Positions 12,136 through 23,300 of a stretch of 64,000 nt of DNA are shown here, piece after piece. This DNA comes from Aptenodytes patagonicus (taxonomy: Eukaryota; Chordata; Aves; Sphenisciformes; Spheniscidae): assembly GCF_965638725.1 (NCBI RefSeq), contig NC_134982.1:81482155-81546154 (forward strand), written 5' to 3'. The translations under genes and the position numbers were made by a program. The notes under the pieces were generated by a model, which saw nothing but the letters and a program-made list of their open reading frames with translations, searched no databases and had not been told where the DNA came from. The first letter of the stretch is position 1. Each line of letters starts with the position of its first letter.

Positions 12136-12748
12136 CCACACCCGCTCGCCCTCACAGCCCCTCACGCCCACTCCCTCGCCAACTGCCACACCCTCTCACC
12201 CCCACACACACCTCCTCACACCCCTCTCACACCCCCCTCAACCCTCTCACAACCACCCCCACACCACTCCTCAACCACCGCCTTGCACCCCCTCAAGCCC
12301 ACTCCCACACACCCTCACACCCGCAACCCCCCACACCCCTTCACAGCCACTCCCACACCCCCTCACACCCCCTTATGCCCACACCCACTCCCCCTTACAC
12401 ACACCCCCACCCCCAAATCCACTCACACCCCCTTAAACCCACACCCCCTCAGACCCATACACCCCACACACTTACCCTTACACCCGCCCACCACCTCACT
12501 CTCTCCCACACCCTCACACCCACCCTGACACCCTCACACCCACATTCACTCACATCCCTCTCATCCCCTCACATCCTCCCACAGCTTCACACCCTCAGAC
12601 CCTTACACATCCTTACACCCACATGCCATCACCACCATACACCCTCAACCCCGCCAACCCTACACCCTGACACATCCCCACACCCTCTCCCCTCTCTCAC
12701 CCCCATACCCTCACACCTATACACACCCCCATCCCACAACACCTCCAG
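12136..12748 (+). repeat. C-rich (CCCTCACAC-like) degenerate minisatellite
   Basis: About 610 bases consist almost only of C, A and T in irregular units of about 9-14 bases such as CCCTCACACCC and CCCCCACACC. G is nearly absent on this strand. It abuts the ANKRD34B CpG island. The long plus-strand open frames here (up to 180 codons, Pro/His/Thr-rich) are products of the repeat. Such tracts tend to vary in length and are hard to sequence. Confidence 0.85.
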
Positions 12749-13810
12749 TCGTTTCCCCCCTGGTGAAGAGTGTGGCCATCACCCCTCAGGGCAGAGACAG
12801 CACCGAGATGCGTTCTGCTGTACTTACTCGTTTCCTTTACGAGTAGTGAATGGTAGAAACAACCCACCTAAGGCCCTTCTTCACCACCTCACTGCTTCCC
12901 ACCGCCCAGGGGCATGAATTTAATGGCGCTAATAGGAACTAGAGGAAGGCGAGCCCAAAGAGGCGCTCCCTTCAGGTGTACTCAAGTTTTACTCTGCAAT
13001 AATCCCTGGCTGCTTCAGACAGCAAAACTGCCAAAAGGCAAAAAAAGGATTTGGGTCCTACCCACTTGGAGGAGGTCTAAGAGGTCCCAGTTCTCTCACA
13101 AGGTTTCTTCATTATTAAGTAATCCTAAATCCATCCAACTGTTTAAATTTTTTATTATTAATTTTTTTCTTCTGCAGGACTCATGGACCCCGTTGGACAT
13201 GAAGGCCTCCATGTCAATATGGGATTACCTGATGCCATGGATTGTCTCTCTGCTGCTTCCTCCATGCCACAAGCAATCTGGTCAAAGCCTGCCAGGAAAG
13301 ACATTTTCTTCTTTCTTGACATTGCCCACCACCAAACGAACCTGACAGCAAATAAGTCCCAGTTCCTGGGATTTTCTTGCATGGCAGGCACATGAAAAGT
13401 TTGTCTGCAACACCACTTTAATGCAACATCACTTTATACTTGTTTCCTGAGAAGTAGGTTACGTGGTATTTTCCAGAGTGGCTTGGAATCAGCCTCAGCA
13501 CCCAACAAGCTTCAATAAGAAAAAATTATTCCAACAAAGCCAAGGTGTAGGTTCTTGACCATAAAATTGGAAAAAATTTGCAAAATAAAGAATACCTGTC
13601 AAATACTAGAATCAATCTCTTCTCACAGCTGCCACATAGTATTTCTCTGAGGTTGTCTTAGCTCCTTGGGTCCCATTTTTCTAAGCTCATTACGTCATAA
13701 GACTTCTGCTCCTACTGGCGGCTTTCAGGTTACTACTAAAATCCTATGAAATTTCGAACCATGGTTAAAGAACATTCTTGATTTTCATGCAAGTTTAGGG
13801 CACCTTCACA
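12749..13810. other. Intergenic, nothing recognised
   Basis: Unique-looking sequence between the minisatellite and the first CR1 element. A good plus-strand splice acceptor (TTTTTTTCTTCTGCAG ending at 13177) precedes an open frame to 13395, but no matching donor or known protein was seen, so no gene is called. Confidence 0.4.
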
Positions 13811-15056
13811 AAATCATAGAACGGGTTGAGCTTGGAAGTGACCTCTGCAGGTCACCTGGTCCAACCCACCCTGATCAACCGGGGTCACCTAGAGCCATTT
13901 GTCCAGGACCGCGTCCGGACATTTTTTAATGTCTCCAAAGAGGGACAACCTGTGCCAGCACTTGGTCACCCTCACAGTGAAAAAGTGTTTCCTGATGTTC
14001 AGAGGGAATCTCTTGTTTCAGTTTGTGCCCATCACCTCTTGTCCTGTCACTGAGCACTACTAGAAAAAGCCTGGCTCTGTCTTCTTTGCTCCCTCCTTTC
14101 AGAGACTTGTATACATTAAGATCACCCCCCGAGCCTTCTCTTCTCCAGGCTAAGCAGTACCAGCTCTCTCAGCCTTTCCCCACAGGAGAGATGCTCCAGT
14201 CCCTTCATCATCCTCGTGGCCCTTTCCTGGACTCTCTCTCCAGTATGTCCATGTCTCTCTTGTACTGGGGGGCCCAGAACTGGACACAGGACTCCAGGTG
14301 TGGCCTCACCAGTGCTGAGCAGAGGGGAAGGATCACCTCCCTCGACCTGCTTTGCCTAATGCAGCCCAGGCTATTGTTAGCCTTCTTCGTGGCAAGGGCA
14401 CATCGCTGGCTCACGTTCATCTTGGTATCCACCAGGACACCCAGGTCCTTTTCCGCAAAGCTGCTTTCCAGCTGCGTGGCCCCAGCATGTCCTGGTGCCT
14501 GGGATTGTTCCTCCTCAGATGCAGGACTTAACACTTCCCCTTGTTGAACTGCTTGAGGTTCCTGTCAGCCCATTCTCCAGCCTGTCCAGGTCCCTCCGGA
14601 TGGCCGCATGACCCTCTGGTGTATCAGCCAGTCCTTCCAGTTTTGTGTCATCTGCAAACTTCCTGAGGGTACGCTCTGCCCCATCATACAGGTCATTAAT
14701 GAAGATGTTAAACAGGACTGGACCCTGTATTGGCCCCTGGGGTACACTGCTCATTACTGACCTCCAGCTGGACTTCGTGCCACTGATCACTACCCTCTGG
14801 GCCTGGTCGTTCAGCCAGTTTTCAACCTACCTCACCGTCTGCTCATCCAGCCCATAGGTCAACAGCTTCACTATGAGGATCTTCTGGGAGCCAGTGTCAA
14901 AGGCCCTACTGAATTCCAGGTAGACAATATCCACTGCTCTCCCCTCATCTACCAAGCCAGTCATTTCATCATAAAAGGTTGCCAGGTTGATCAAGCCAAC
15001 TGATTTGGTTGACTTCACCATGACTTGGTGAATCCACGCTGACTACTCCCCATCAC
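13811..15056 (-). mobile_element. CR1 LINE fragment, decayed, minus orientation
   Basis: The minus strand encodes broken pieces of the CR1 reverse transcriptase: VYLEFSRAFDT (motif A region, about 14.9 kb), then [11 protein letters not shown] and FADDTKL (catalytic motif, about 14.6-14.75 kb), then [18 protein letters not shown] (about 14.25 kb). The 3' end lies at about 13811 with a single AATCATAGAA-type tail unit. Frameshifts and stops split the frame into at least three parts, so it is inactive. It is 5'-truncated near 15056, as is usual for CR1. It is clearly older than the CR1 at 19.3 kb. Confidence 0.93.
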
Positions 15057-18000
15057 CTGACTGTGCTGAAGTCTCGTTTAGCTACTTGGTGCCTCTAACA
15101 GCGCTTGCAGAGTATCGTTAAGCACACCTGCGAATGACAGGACTCCCTGCTGATATCCCCGATATTCCAAGGATATTTTCTTGGAATGCTGATTCACACA
15201 AAAGCACGCTGTAACAGTTTTATACAACATTTTGCAGAAGTTTTAACTGCCTTGTGTCATGCTAACTTTTTGTGGCGGCAACACACAGATGATACAATAG
15301 ATAGACGTGGGACCTGCAGCAACTGTCTCAAATCTCTCGCAAACACTGTTAATTGCGGGGGCTGTAGTGCTGTTACTGTGCAAGGTCCTGTACTCATCTA
15401 TTTAAAAAGGCAGCTGCTGCCTCAAAGACATTGTTGTCTCGGTGTATAATAAAAGGCAAGAGGTCAATGTGGCAAACAAATAGGGGAGGTGAGTGCAAAG
15501 TAACAGCGAAACAGTCCATCATGCTCGGTATAATAAGTAGCAGTCGCAGGGCACCAGCATCCTTGATGCTATCAAGGGCTTTTTTTAGGCATCACAGGCG
15601 AGAGATGTTTCCAGGATGAATGTGAAGGAGATTTGTGCCGTTCTACTTTTTAAAAGTGCATGACAGGACCGGTTAGATACCAGGGTGACTAAGAGCGGGA
15701 TGAATCGTGAATAATCCACGAAGACAAACAACATCCCAAGGGCAGGTTCTTTAGTTACTCTTTAGCCTTGTCTTTCAAAAACTAGGTTGGGAGAATGTCC
15801 ACAGACTTTTTTTTTTTTTCCTGCGGCGTGATTCTAATTATCTTTGTTTTCTTTTACTCTCTGCAGCTCACCCACATTGTTAACACTCGGTCTTTGCCGA
15901 ACAGGCTCAGAAAGGCATGTATATTGAACACCCACTCTTCAGGAAGGTTACTGCTCTTCTCAGACCTGTTGCTGTGTGAATTACATCAGACACGGGGGCG
16001 GTGTACGCTTGTGTATGGTTCGTCAATTCTGCTGCTGGAGCATCTTCGCTTCTGCGGTTTCTGCAGCTCTCGTGTACACTTTCTTATTCCGCCTTCCGTC
16101 CTTGCCTGCATTGTACTGTTGTGCTTATGATAGCTGACATAAATCTTTTACCAAGAGAAAAGCGTATCACACCGGTTCTTAGAAGAGCACTTTTAGAAAG
16201 ATAATTAGATTTTTTTTATAAATGTCACAGTAACGTCCCTTTTGGCTACTTTTAATTGGATATAAAAACAACGGTTGGTATCAAGAAGTTAATTTTTATG
16301 TTAACAGTGAAGGAGGGTGGAAAACCAGAGTAGGGAATACATCAATGCAGTGCAACTTTTATTCTAAAATACAGAATATGTTTGCATATCCACATAGCAT
16401 ATTAGTTTATCATACTTCTTGGTATCTCTCTCAGGATCCCTATCAACCCAGCCCTCTCCTATATTTCACTGACAGTTGGGCTAGCTAGATACCCACCAGG
16501 GGAAAGTTTTATGGTCACAGAATACTAATATTAATTTTAATTGACTGAAATGTTCCACTGCACTGATTCTTGATAAACTTTTATCCAAATATGGGCAGGC
16601 AGACAGTAAAACTAAAGAAACATGCTCGGTTTTCCAGTAGCCAGCTCAACAAGCTGCTGGAAGCCCATAGCTGGACTGCAGACCTCGAGCCCAGGAGCCT
16701 TGTTTTGGGAAGGTGGTTTCAGAGCTTAAACCCCACGGATGGCAGCTGGGAGTCCGAGCGCACCCAAGAACCCTGCCTCTCCTGGCGCTGCCGGGGTTTC
16801 CGTGTGCTATCAACCACAGCAGGGGACTTTCCTGGGTCCTTGGGGATCCTGGGAATCGACTAAGTTAGCTGCTCCATTTTGTTTATGGAAAAAAAAGAAT
16901 GGAAATATTTTGATCTGATCTGAAACAAAACTGTGGATTTTGCTTTCCGTGGGAAATTGTAAACACTTTGGTTGTCATGCCTGTTTGGTACTGACCAGCC
17001 TTAGCCTACGCTAGCAAAAACCTGATTCAAATGAAGAAGGAGCCATGTCATTCTAGTCATTCTATTACTTTATTATGTATCAGTGCATAGAATTTTTTCC
17101 AAAAGTGTGAATAAGTGGAAAAATATAAAAGCATAATTAACTTGGTTTAGTTGTGGTGACCGAAAAAAACCCCACCACCCTGAAATTAATATTATTATAT
17201 ACTGATTTGGTACCTTAAGAATACATTTTAAAACATTATGTACAGAGGCAGATATTTACTGTGCTAGAACTGTTTGCTGAGAGGAGTGCAATAACACATT
17301 GTAAACAACAGTGTTTCTTAAAAATACTTTTATTAAATGTAACAGGTACAGCTGCTTGCTTTTTTAAAATAATGAAGTGAGATTATGCTTGTGATCTAGA
17401 GACATCATTGGAGAGGTCTAAAAGAGGATAGAAGAGACAGAGGCAGGGGGCTGAGTATAGAAAGTGCTATGTTTTGTTTCAAAACTAATAAGCAAAACCA
17501 AACAGAAGAAATTAGGACTCCATTAAGAGTCTCACAAAAAGCCACAACTCTGCATGCAGTATAAAATCTAGAATAACACTTTATTACTTTATTGGTTTGT
17601 TTACTTAGACAATTTTGATTTTGAGGTATACCTGATGTTGTACTGTCTTTGCTAACACACTCTGTCGGGTCGATCACATCAGGTGAGAGCGCTGAGACAC
17701 ATTCGTTTGACATTGAATCTGGTATTACCCCTTTGGTTTCAGTGAGGTAATGCCAAAGCCGAGTTTTCTCCTGATTTCTGTCAGGCATGTTTGAATTACC
17801 TAGTTATGACATGGAGTTTTCTTTCTGGAACAATATGCTCTCTGAAGTGTTTGGTGTATTTTTGTTAATTACTTCAATTAAAAAATTGACTGTGCGTGGG
17901 AATTGTTCTTGTTACACTTGTAGGAATAATTACGATTGCTGAAGGAACAGGAGTTCTTGAAACAATTTTAGAGAATATATTGCACTAAAATGTCTTGTTC

Positions 18001-19294
18001 CATGGACACAACCATTTGCAATGCTGCAAAACACAAGTGCTAGTTTCCTACGTGTTGTAAATCAGCAGGCTCATGGGATAGCTCTCTTTTGCCAGTGTTT
18101 TTATTTCCTCTCGTGTGAATCAGGTATTACTAACACAGCCATAGAGTCGATTCTTTCTCATAAATGTGTTCAGAAAAATCGAAAACAGATTGTGAAAGAA
18201 GTTATTTTAAAATTATTTGACATTATTGTGTTATGCATATTGGTAAAGTAAGAGGGTAGCAAAGCATGCTCTCTGCCGTATAACAAGGTCTTATGTCAAT
18301 ATAGTGATTCCTGATCACAGCACTTGTTTTCTAATTAGGATGAAAAATCACATAATAGTTCAAGACATCAACTGCTACTTTCTCTGCTTACAAGCTTATT
18401 TGAAGTTCATATACTAGTGATGGTCAATATCAGATGAATCTTTCATACTACCGAGAAGAAAAACGTACACTCACAGTTTTGTTACAAAGCTTTTTTTTGC
18501 CCCAACAGGTTTGTTTTTTTTTTTTGAGCAGGCCAAGCCATTATTCTGCCGTAACTTGAAGGATATGGATTTCCTTCATGTGAGGATAAATAACTCACTG
18601 AATGAAAGCAATCATTATTTAGATTACAGCAGAAAGTTATCTGTACCCTTTGTGCACTGTAGTAGTTTCTAAAGGAATCTGAATTACATACTAGAAAAAA
18701 ATATATAGCGAATTATGCAGTAAACAATGGTGTAACGGCTGTGTGACAAAAGGAAGAGAATCTACATGATTCCATCTGAAAGAGAACCGTAATTTGATGA
18801 AGGGCACTGAGACTCAATACTCTGAAGAAATCAATTTTGACTGACTGAAATAGCAATATGCACAAAAGTACTTAGTGAGTAAAGAAGAACTCCAGAAGAA
18901 CAGGTTGCCTTTTTACATGATTAACGACTGAACAAACATGAGAAAAAATTAATTTAAAATTAGTTAGGAAAATTAATTATTTTGAAACTTAGGTATGTTA
19001 AATTGATGAGGTTTTCCACCTAGGACTCTTGATGGGAACAGGTCTACATTTTAATCTTTGTGAACAAAACCTAACAAGATGAGGTATAGTGATTAAAACT
19101 CCCTTCTTGCACTTGTGAAAATGAAGCTCTCTTTCAAGCTGATTTCACATGAAATAGTTTCCAGGAGTTTTCTTGCTGTGTTTAATAACCTACTGATACA
19201 GCATTGAAAAGTTCAAAAGCTTCTAAAGAGTTCCTTAGTACAACTGCACAAGCTTCGGTGGAATTCAGTGGTTCAGCTGGCCTGATCTATTTTA
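15057..19294. other. Intergenic spacer between two CR1 copies
   Basis: AT-rich sequence with short homopolymer runs. The open frames are short (up to 127 codons at 17405-17788, minus) and unrecognised. I see no RNA gene, recognisable repeat or conserved exon. Confidence 0.4.
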
Positions 19295-20320
19295 AGTTTG
19301 GTGAATGGAGTTACATCCAGTTGGCGGCCGGTCACGAGCGGTGTTCCCCAGGGCTCAGTACTGGGGCCGGTCTTGTTTAATATCTTTATTGATGATCTGG
19401 ATGAGGGGATTGAGTGCACCCTCAGTCAGTTTGCAGACGACACCAAGTTGGGCGGGAGTGTTGATCTGCTTGAGGGTAGGAAGGCTCTGCAGAGGGACCT
19501 GGACAGGCTGGATGGATGGGCCCAGGCCAACTGTATGAGGTTCAACAAGGCCAAGTGCCGGGTCCTGCATTTCAGCCACAACAACCCCATGCAGCGCTAC
19601 AGGCTTGGGGAAGAGTGGCTGGAAAGCTGCCCAGCAGAGAAGGACCTGGGGGTGTTGGTCGACAGCTGGCTGAACATGAGCCGGCAGTGTGCCCAGGTGG
19701 CCAAGAAGGCCAATGGCATCCTGGCCTGTATCAGAAATAGCGTGGCCAGTAGGAGTAGGGAAGTGATCGTGCCCCTGTACTCGGCACTGGTGAGGCCGCA
19801 CCTCGAATACTGTGTTCAGTTTTGGGCCCCTCACTACAAGAAGGACGTTGAGGTGCTGGAGCGTGTCCAGAGAAGGGCAACGAGGCTGGTGAGGGGTCTG
19901 GAGAACAAGTCTTATGAGGAGCGGCTGAGGGAACTGGGACTGTTCAGCCTGGAGAAAAGGAGTCTGAGGGGAGACCTCATCGCTCTCTACAACTACCTGA
20001 AAGGAGGTTGTAGCGAGGTGGGTGTTGGTCTTTTCTCCGAAGTAACAAGCGATAGGATGAGAGGAAATGGCCTCAAGTTGCGCCAGGGGAGGTTTAGATT
20101 GGATGTGAGGAAAAATTTCTTTATGGAAAGAGTGGTGAAACATTGGAACAGGCTGCCCAGGGAAGTGGTGGAGTCCCCATCCCTGGAGGTATTTAAAAGA
20201 CGTGTAGATGAGGTGCTTAGGGACATGGTTTAGTGGGCATGGTGGTGTTGGGTTGACGGTTGGACTCGATGATCTTAGAGGTCTTTTCCAACCTCAATGA
20301 TTCTATGATTCTATGATTCT
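19295..20320 (+). mobile_element. CR1 LINE, 5'-truncated but well preserved
   Basis: The copy runs from within the reverse-transcriptase domain to the true 3' end, which has the bird CR1 signature: a short 3'UTR with GGTTGGACTCGATGATCTTA and a tail of about three ATTCTATG-type units ending near 20320. The 5' edge is around 19295, where the flank changes from AT-rich to CR1 sequence. CR1 elements usually lack clear target duplications and none was seen. The open frame, described separately, is unbroken, which suggests a fairly recent insertion. Confidence 0.96.
19298..20233 (+). pseudogene. CR1 ORF2 C-terminal remnant (reverse transcriptase), 311 codons
   Basis: The frame contains [17 protein letters not shown] (about residues 14-30), the catalytic FADD box (45-48), then the CR1 C-terminal blocks [41 protein letters not shown] and [11 protein letters not shown], ending VLRDMV and a stop. 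Full CR1 ORF2 also encodes an N-terminal endonuclease and upstream RT motifs; these are missing through 5' truncation, so no active protein is expected. The frame begins at a TTG only because the element is cut there; no natural start exists. No internal stop or frameshift is present. Confidence 0.95.
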
Positions 20321-23300
20321 AAGTTATTTACTCTTACGTGAGAGTTATATTTAATATTTTTCTCTTTTCTGTTTTTAATTACGGCAAGAATGGGAATGGG
20401 ATGTAGTAACCCAGTGAGATGTTCTGCTCGTGGTTTAGAGCAGGCACGTGTTCTGGGGTCTGCGAGGTGTGCTCCTCCATGGAGTGTGTCCACAGGCAGC
20501 TCAAGTCAAATTATTCAGGGTTTTAAAGCTGCTCATCTAGATCTAGCTGAAGCGAGTGACGACATGACTGCTCCTGCTTGCTCACTGCTGTCCATCATTA
20601 GGCGTTACGGGCTCCACAGCTGTATCAGTGGGAAGGATCACTTGAGTTTTTCCTTTTCCTTTCAGGCAAACCCACTTTGTTCAGCTGAAATCACTCTTCA
20701 CTGGATATTTAAATGAACCCATCTGGCTCTGCTGGAAGTGCATTAGGCATAACCTCTCCAGCCGGCTGAGAGGTGGAGCAGGGCTCTCCAGCAAAGGACT
20801 GCTAATTCATCAACTAGTACAGCTGTCTGAAACGAGTGTGAGTGTTCCCAGCAGGGTTTTGTGTGGAAAACTGTGAGTTCAGCAGAAGGATGAACATTAA
20901 AAGCATGTTACTTCTAAGGAGCAATTGCTCTGGTTTTGTGCAAGTGTCCTTCCCAAATCAGTGATGCAATTTATAGCCAAAGTGACTTCTATATAATGGT
21001 TTGTTTATTGAAAAAGATTCTGCTTGGTATTAGGAGCTCGTTAAACTGAACCGCTGAAGGAAAAGACATTGATTTAGGCTTCCGTGAGTAACGGTGTACC
21101 ATCCATTTCCTGTCCTCTCAAGTTCTGTATTTCTTTTTCTGCCTGTTTTTTCATAGGAGACATCATTTAGCAAAATATTTAATTTCATACCTAAAGCTTT
21201 CCTTAACTAGGCGAATATATGGCCTGATTTCAGGAAAAACACTTGCTACCACTTAATCAGACATAAGCACATACTTAAGAGCACTCTATTTGAAATACAT
21301 AATTTTCTTGATCAGCACAATTGTCTGATTTTCTGTAAATCTCCAGTCCAACAGGACAGCTGAAGAGGTAAGGGACGGAATTGAGAGGACCATAGCTTGA
21401 GGACTGAAGGTGATACACAAATGCTGTAGCCAAGACCATTAAAAGATACGAGCGAAACTAGATTTACATGGCGAGATAATCTACGTTATTAAACCACCAA
21501 ATTTAACTGGAGATAAACAGGCAAGTTTTGGCATGTTAGCCCTTGTTCAAGTCACCCGAAAAAAGTCTTGAGAATGTAACCAGAATAGGACTCTGCCTGA
21601 GAGCTTCTCTGTCCTTTTTCCAGCCACGTCAATTAGTCTAATAGAAGACTTCTTGTACAATTTTTGCTTTGACTTTATGTGAAAGGAGACGGAATGATCT
21701 GCAGGTAGAAAACAGAGAGAATAACCCAGGATCACCCCAGAGCTAGCAGAAAGCAAGTCTTTATAATTGAAGACCAAAAAAAATTGGCAGGTTTCCCATA
21801 TGCAGTCCCAGGAGCATATGCTGTCCACCAAGGGAAGCAGGAGATCATCAGCCTCGGCACAATGCTAAGCCTTGGGCTACTGGATGCTCTGGGATGGGAG
21901 TCTTGCTTTCAGATGTAGTGCAGGCATAGGAATTGCAGCTGAGGATTTCTGTGTAGCTGACAAAGGCAGTCACGCAGACATCCAAATCCTGAAAATCCTT
22001 CACCGATGAAATTCTTTGTCACAGCATCTTACAAGTGCTAAACCCCGTAGCAGTTTGAAAGTGTTTCCTTAGTAATTATAGTTACAGGGCAAACTAACAC
22101 AAGAAACCGTGTAATCCTTCTAGGAAACATCAACTTCCTCTCCTCACCTCTCTTTCCCCATTTCCACTCTTTTGTTCCAAGACCTGCCTCTTTAGAAGAT
22201 CTTTGCGGTTTTTTGGTCAGCCTACCCTGACTTGGTAGGCTTCATTCCTACAGCCCTCCTGGGCGAGCAGAGACGGTTAATGCACAACTGAATAATAACG
22301 GAAGTATCTCCTAGTTTCATACTTAACCAAGCTTTGTCACCTCATTTGTCACCTCATTTTCTGCACTGATTAAAAAACAATCCTTCCCACAGCTTCTCCC
22401 CTCTCCGAATCAGCTACTGCCTGCTCATATCTTCCTCTTCTGTTAGCCTAGCTTTTAAACTACTCAGAATTAGTTTGGGTTTAGGTTTAAGCCTTTGGCA
22501 AATTAGCTGTAGTCTGATGAAGACAACATGGTTGTGTGGTCCCAATTAAGATCTCATGTCAAGTGCTCCTGGTGCTCTCCTTAGGTAACATGTTTAAGCT
22601 AATCACTGTCATTTTCCCCTTTCTGTTTTCCCCTGGTGTTCTGTATATATACTAATAATATTCTGTTTGCTAAATTAGGAAACTCATATTATTTAGTGTG
22701 TACTTTTCTTCTCCATGGATTGCTCTCCGTAACAGAGATTTGTTGTTGGAATGTTCCCAATTCTGTCTTTGAATACACCGTGGCCGTATCGTTACTGGTG
22801 AGCTACTGAAAACATCAGCTTTCTACTGCAAAATGGAAATTGCCGTCCACTGTCAGATAAGAGAGATAATGAGTAATAGACAAGCAACAGAAACATTAAT
22901 GGTTTGTTTTTCACCTCTTATGCAAACCCTCTGGTTTCAGCTATCTTGTTAAAACTAGTGTTACCCTTAAAAATTAAATTTTCAATCTGTTCAGAACACT
23001 TTGTTCCTGGGAAAGCATGAATGAGGGGGATTAAATTATATCTGTACTATACTTTTCTTGGTGATTGGTAATTATATTGTCATTCATGATGCTATTCATT
23101 GCACTTAGCTGCATGGAACTGGGGAAAAACATGATATTTCCCCCTGTACTAGGCATAATGAGAATCTATGGCTTTTCACAGAATCACACATCAGTGAGGT
23201 ACGGGAGTAAACAAAACGTGGGAAAGTTGTATTTGGAAGAAAGGATTTTTTTCTTCAAGCCGTAGTATAAGATATTTGTATTTCCTTTGGGAAATATAAA

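Noticed and set aside
11609-12139. Open frames of up to 179 codons in the ANKRD34B CpG island
   Set aside because: Pro/Arg/Ala-rich frames on both strands at once are the usual result of few stop codons in GC-rich DNA.
12125-12917. Plus-strand Pro/His/Thr-rich open frames
   Set aside because: Products of the C-rich minisatellite, with no protein-like composition.
13178-13395. Plus-strand open frame after a strong acceptor
   Set aside because: No upstream exon or downstream donor was found and the peptide is not recognised.
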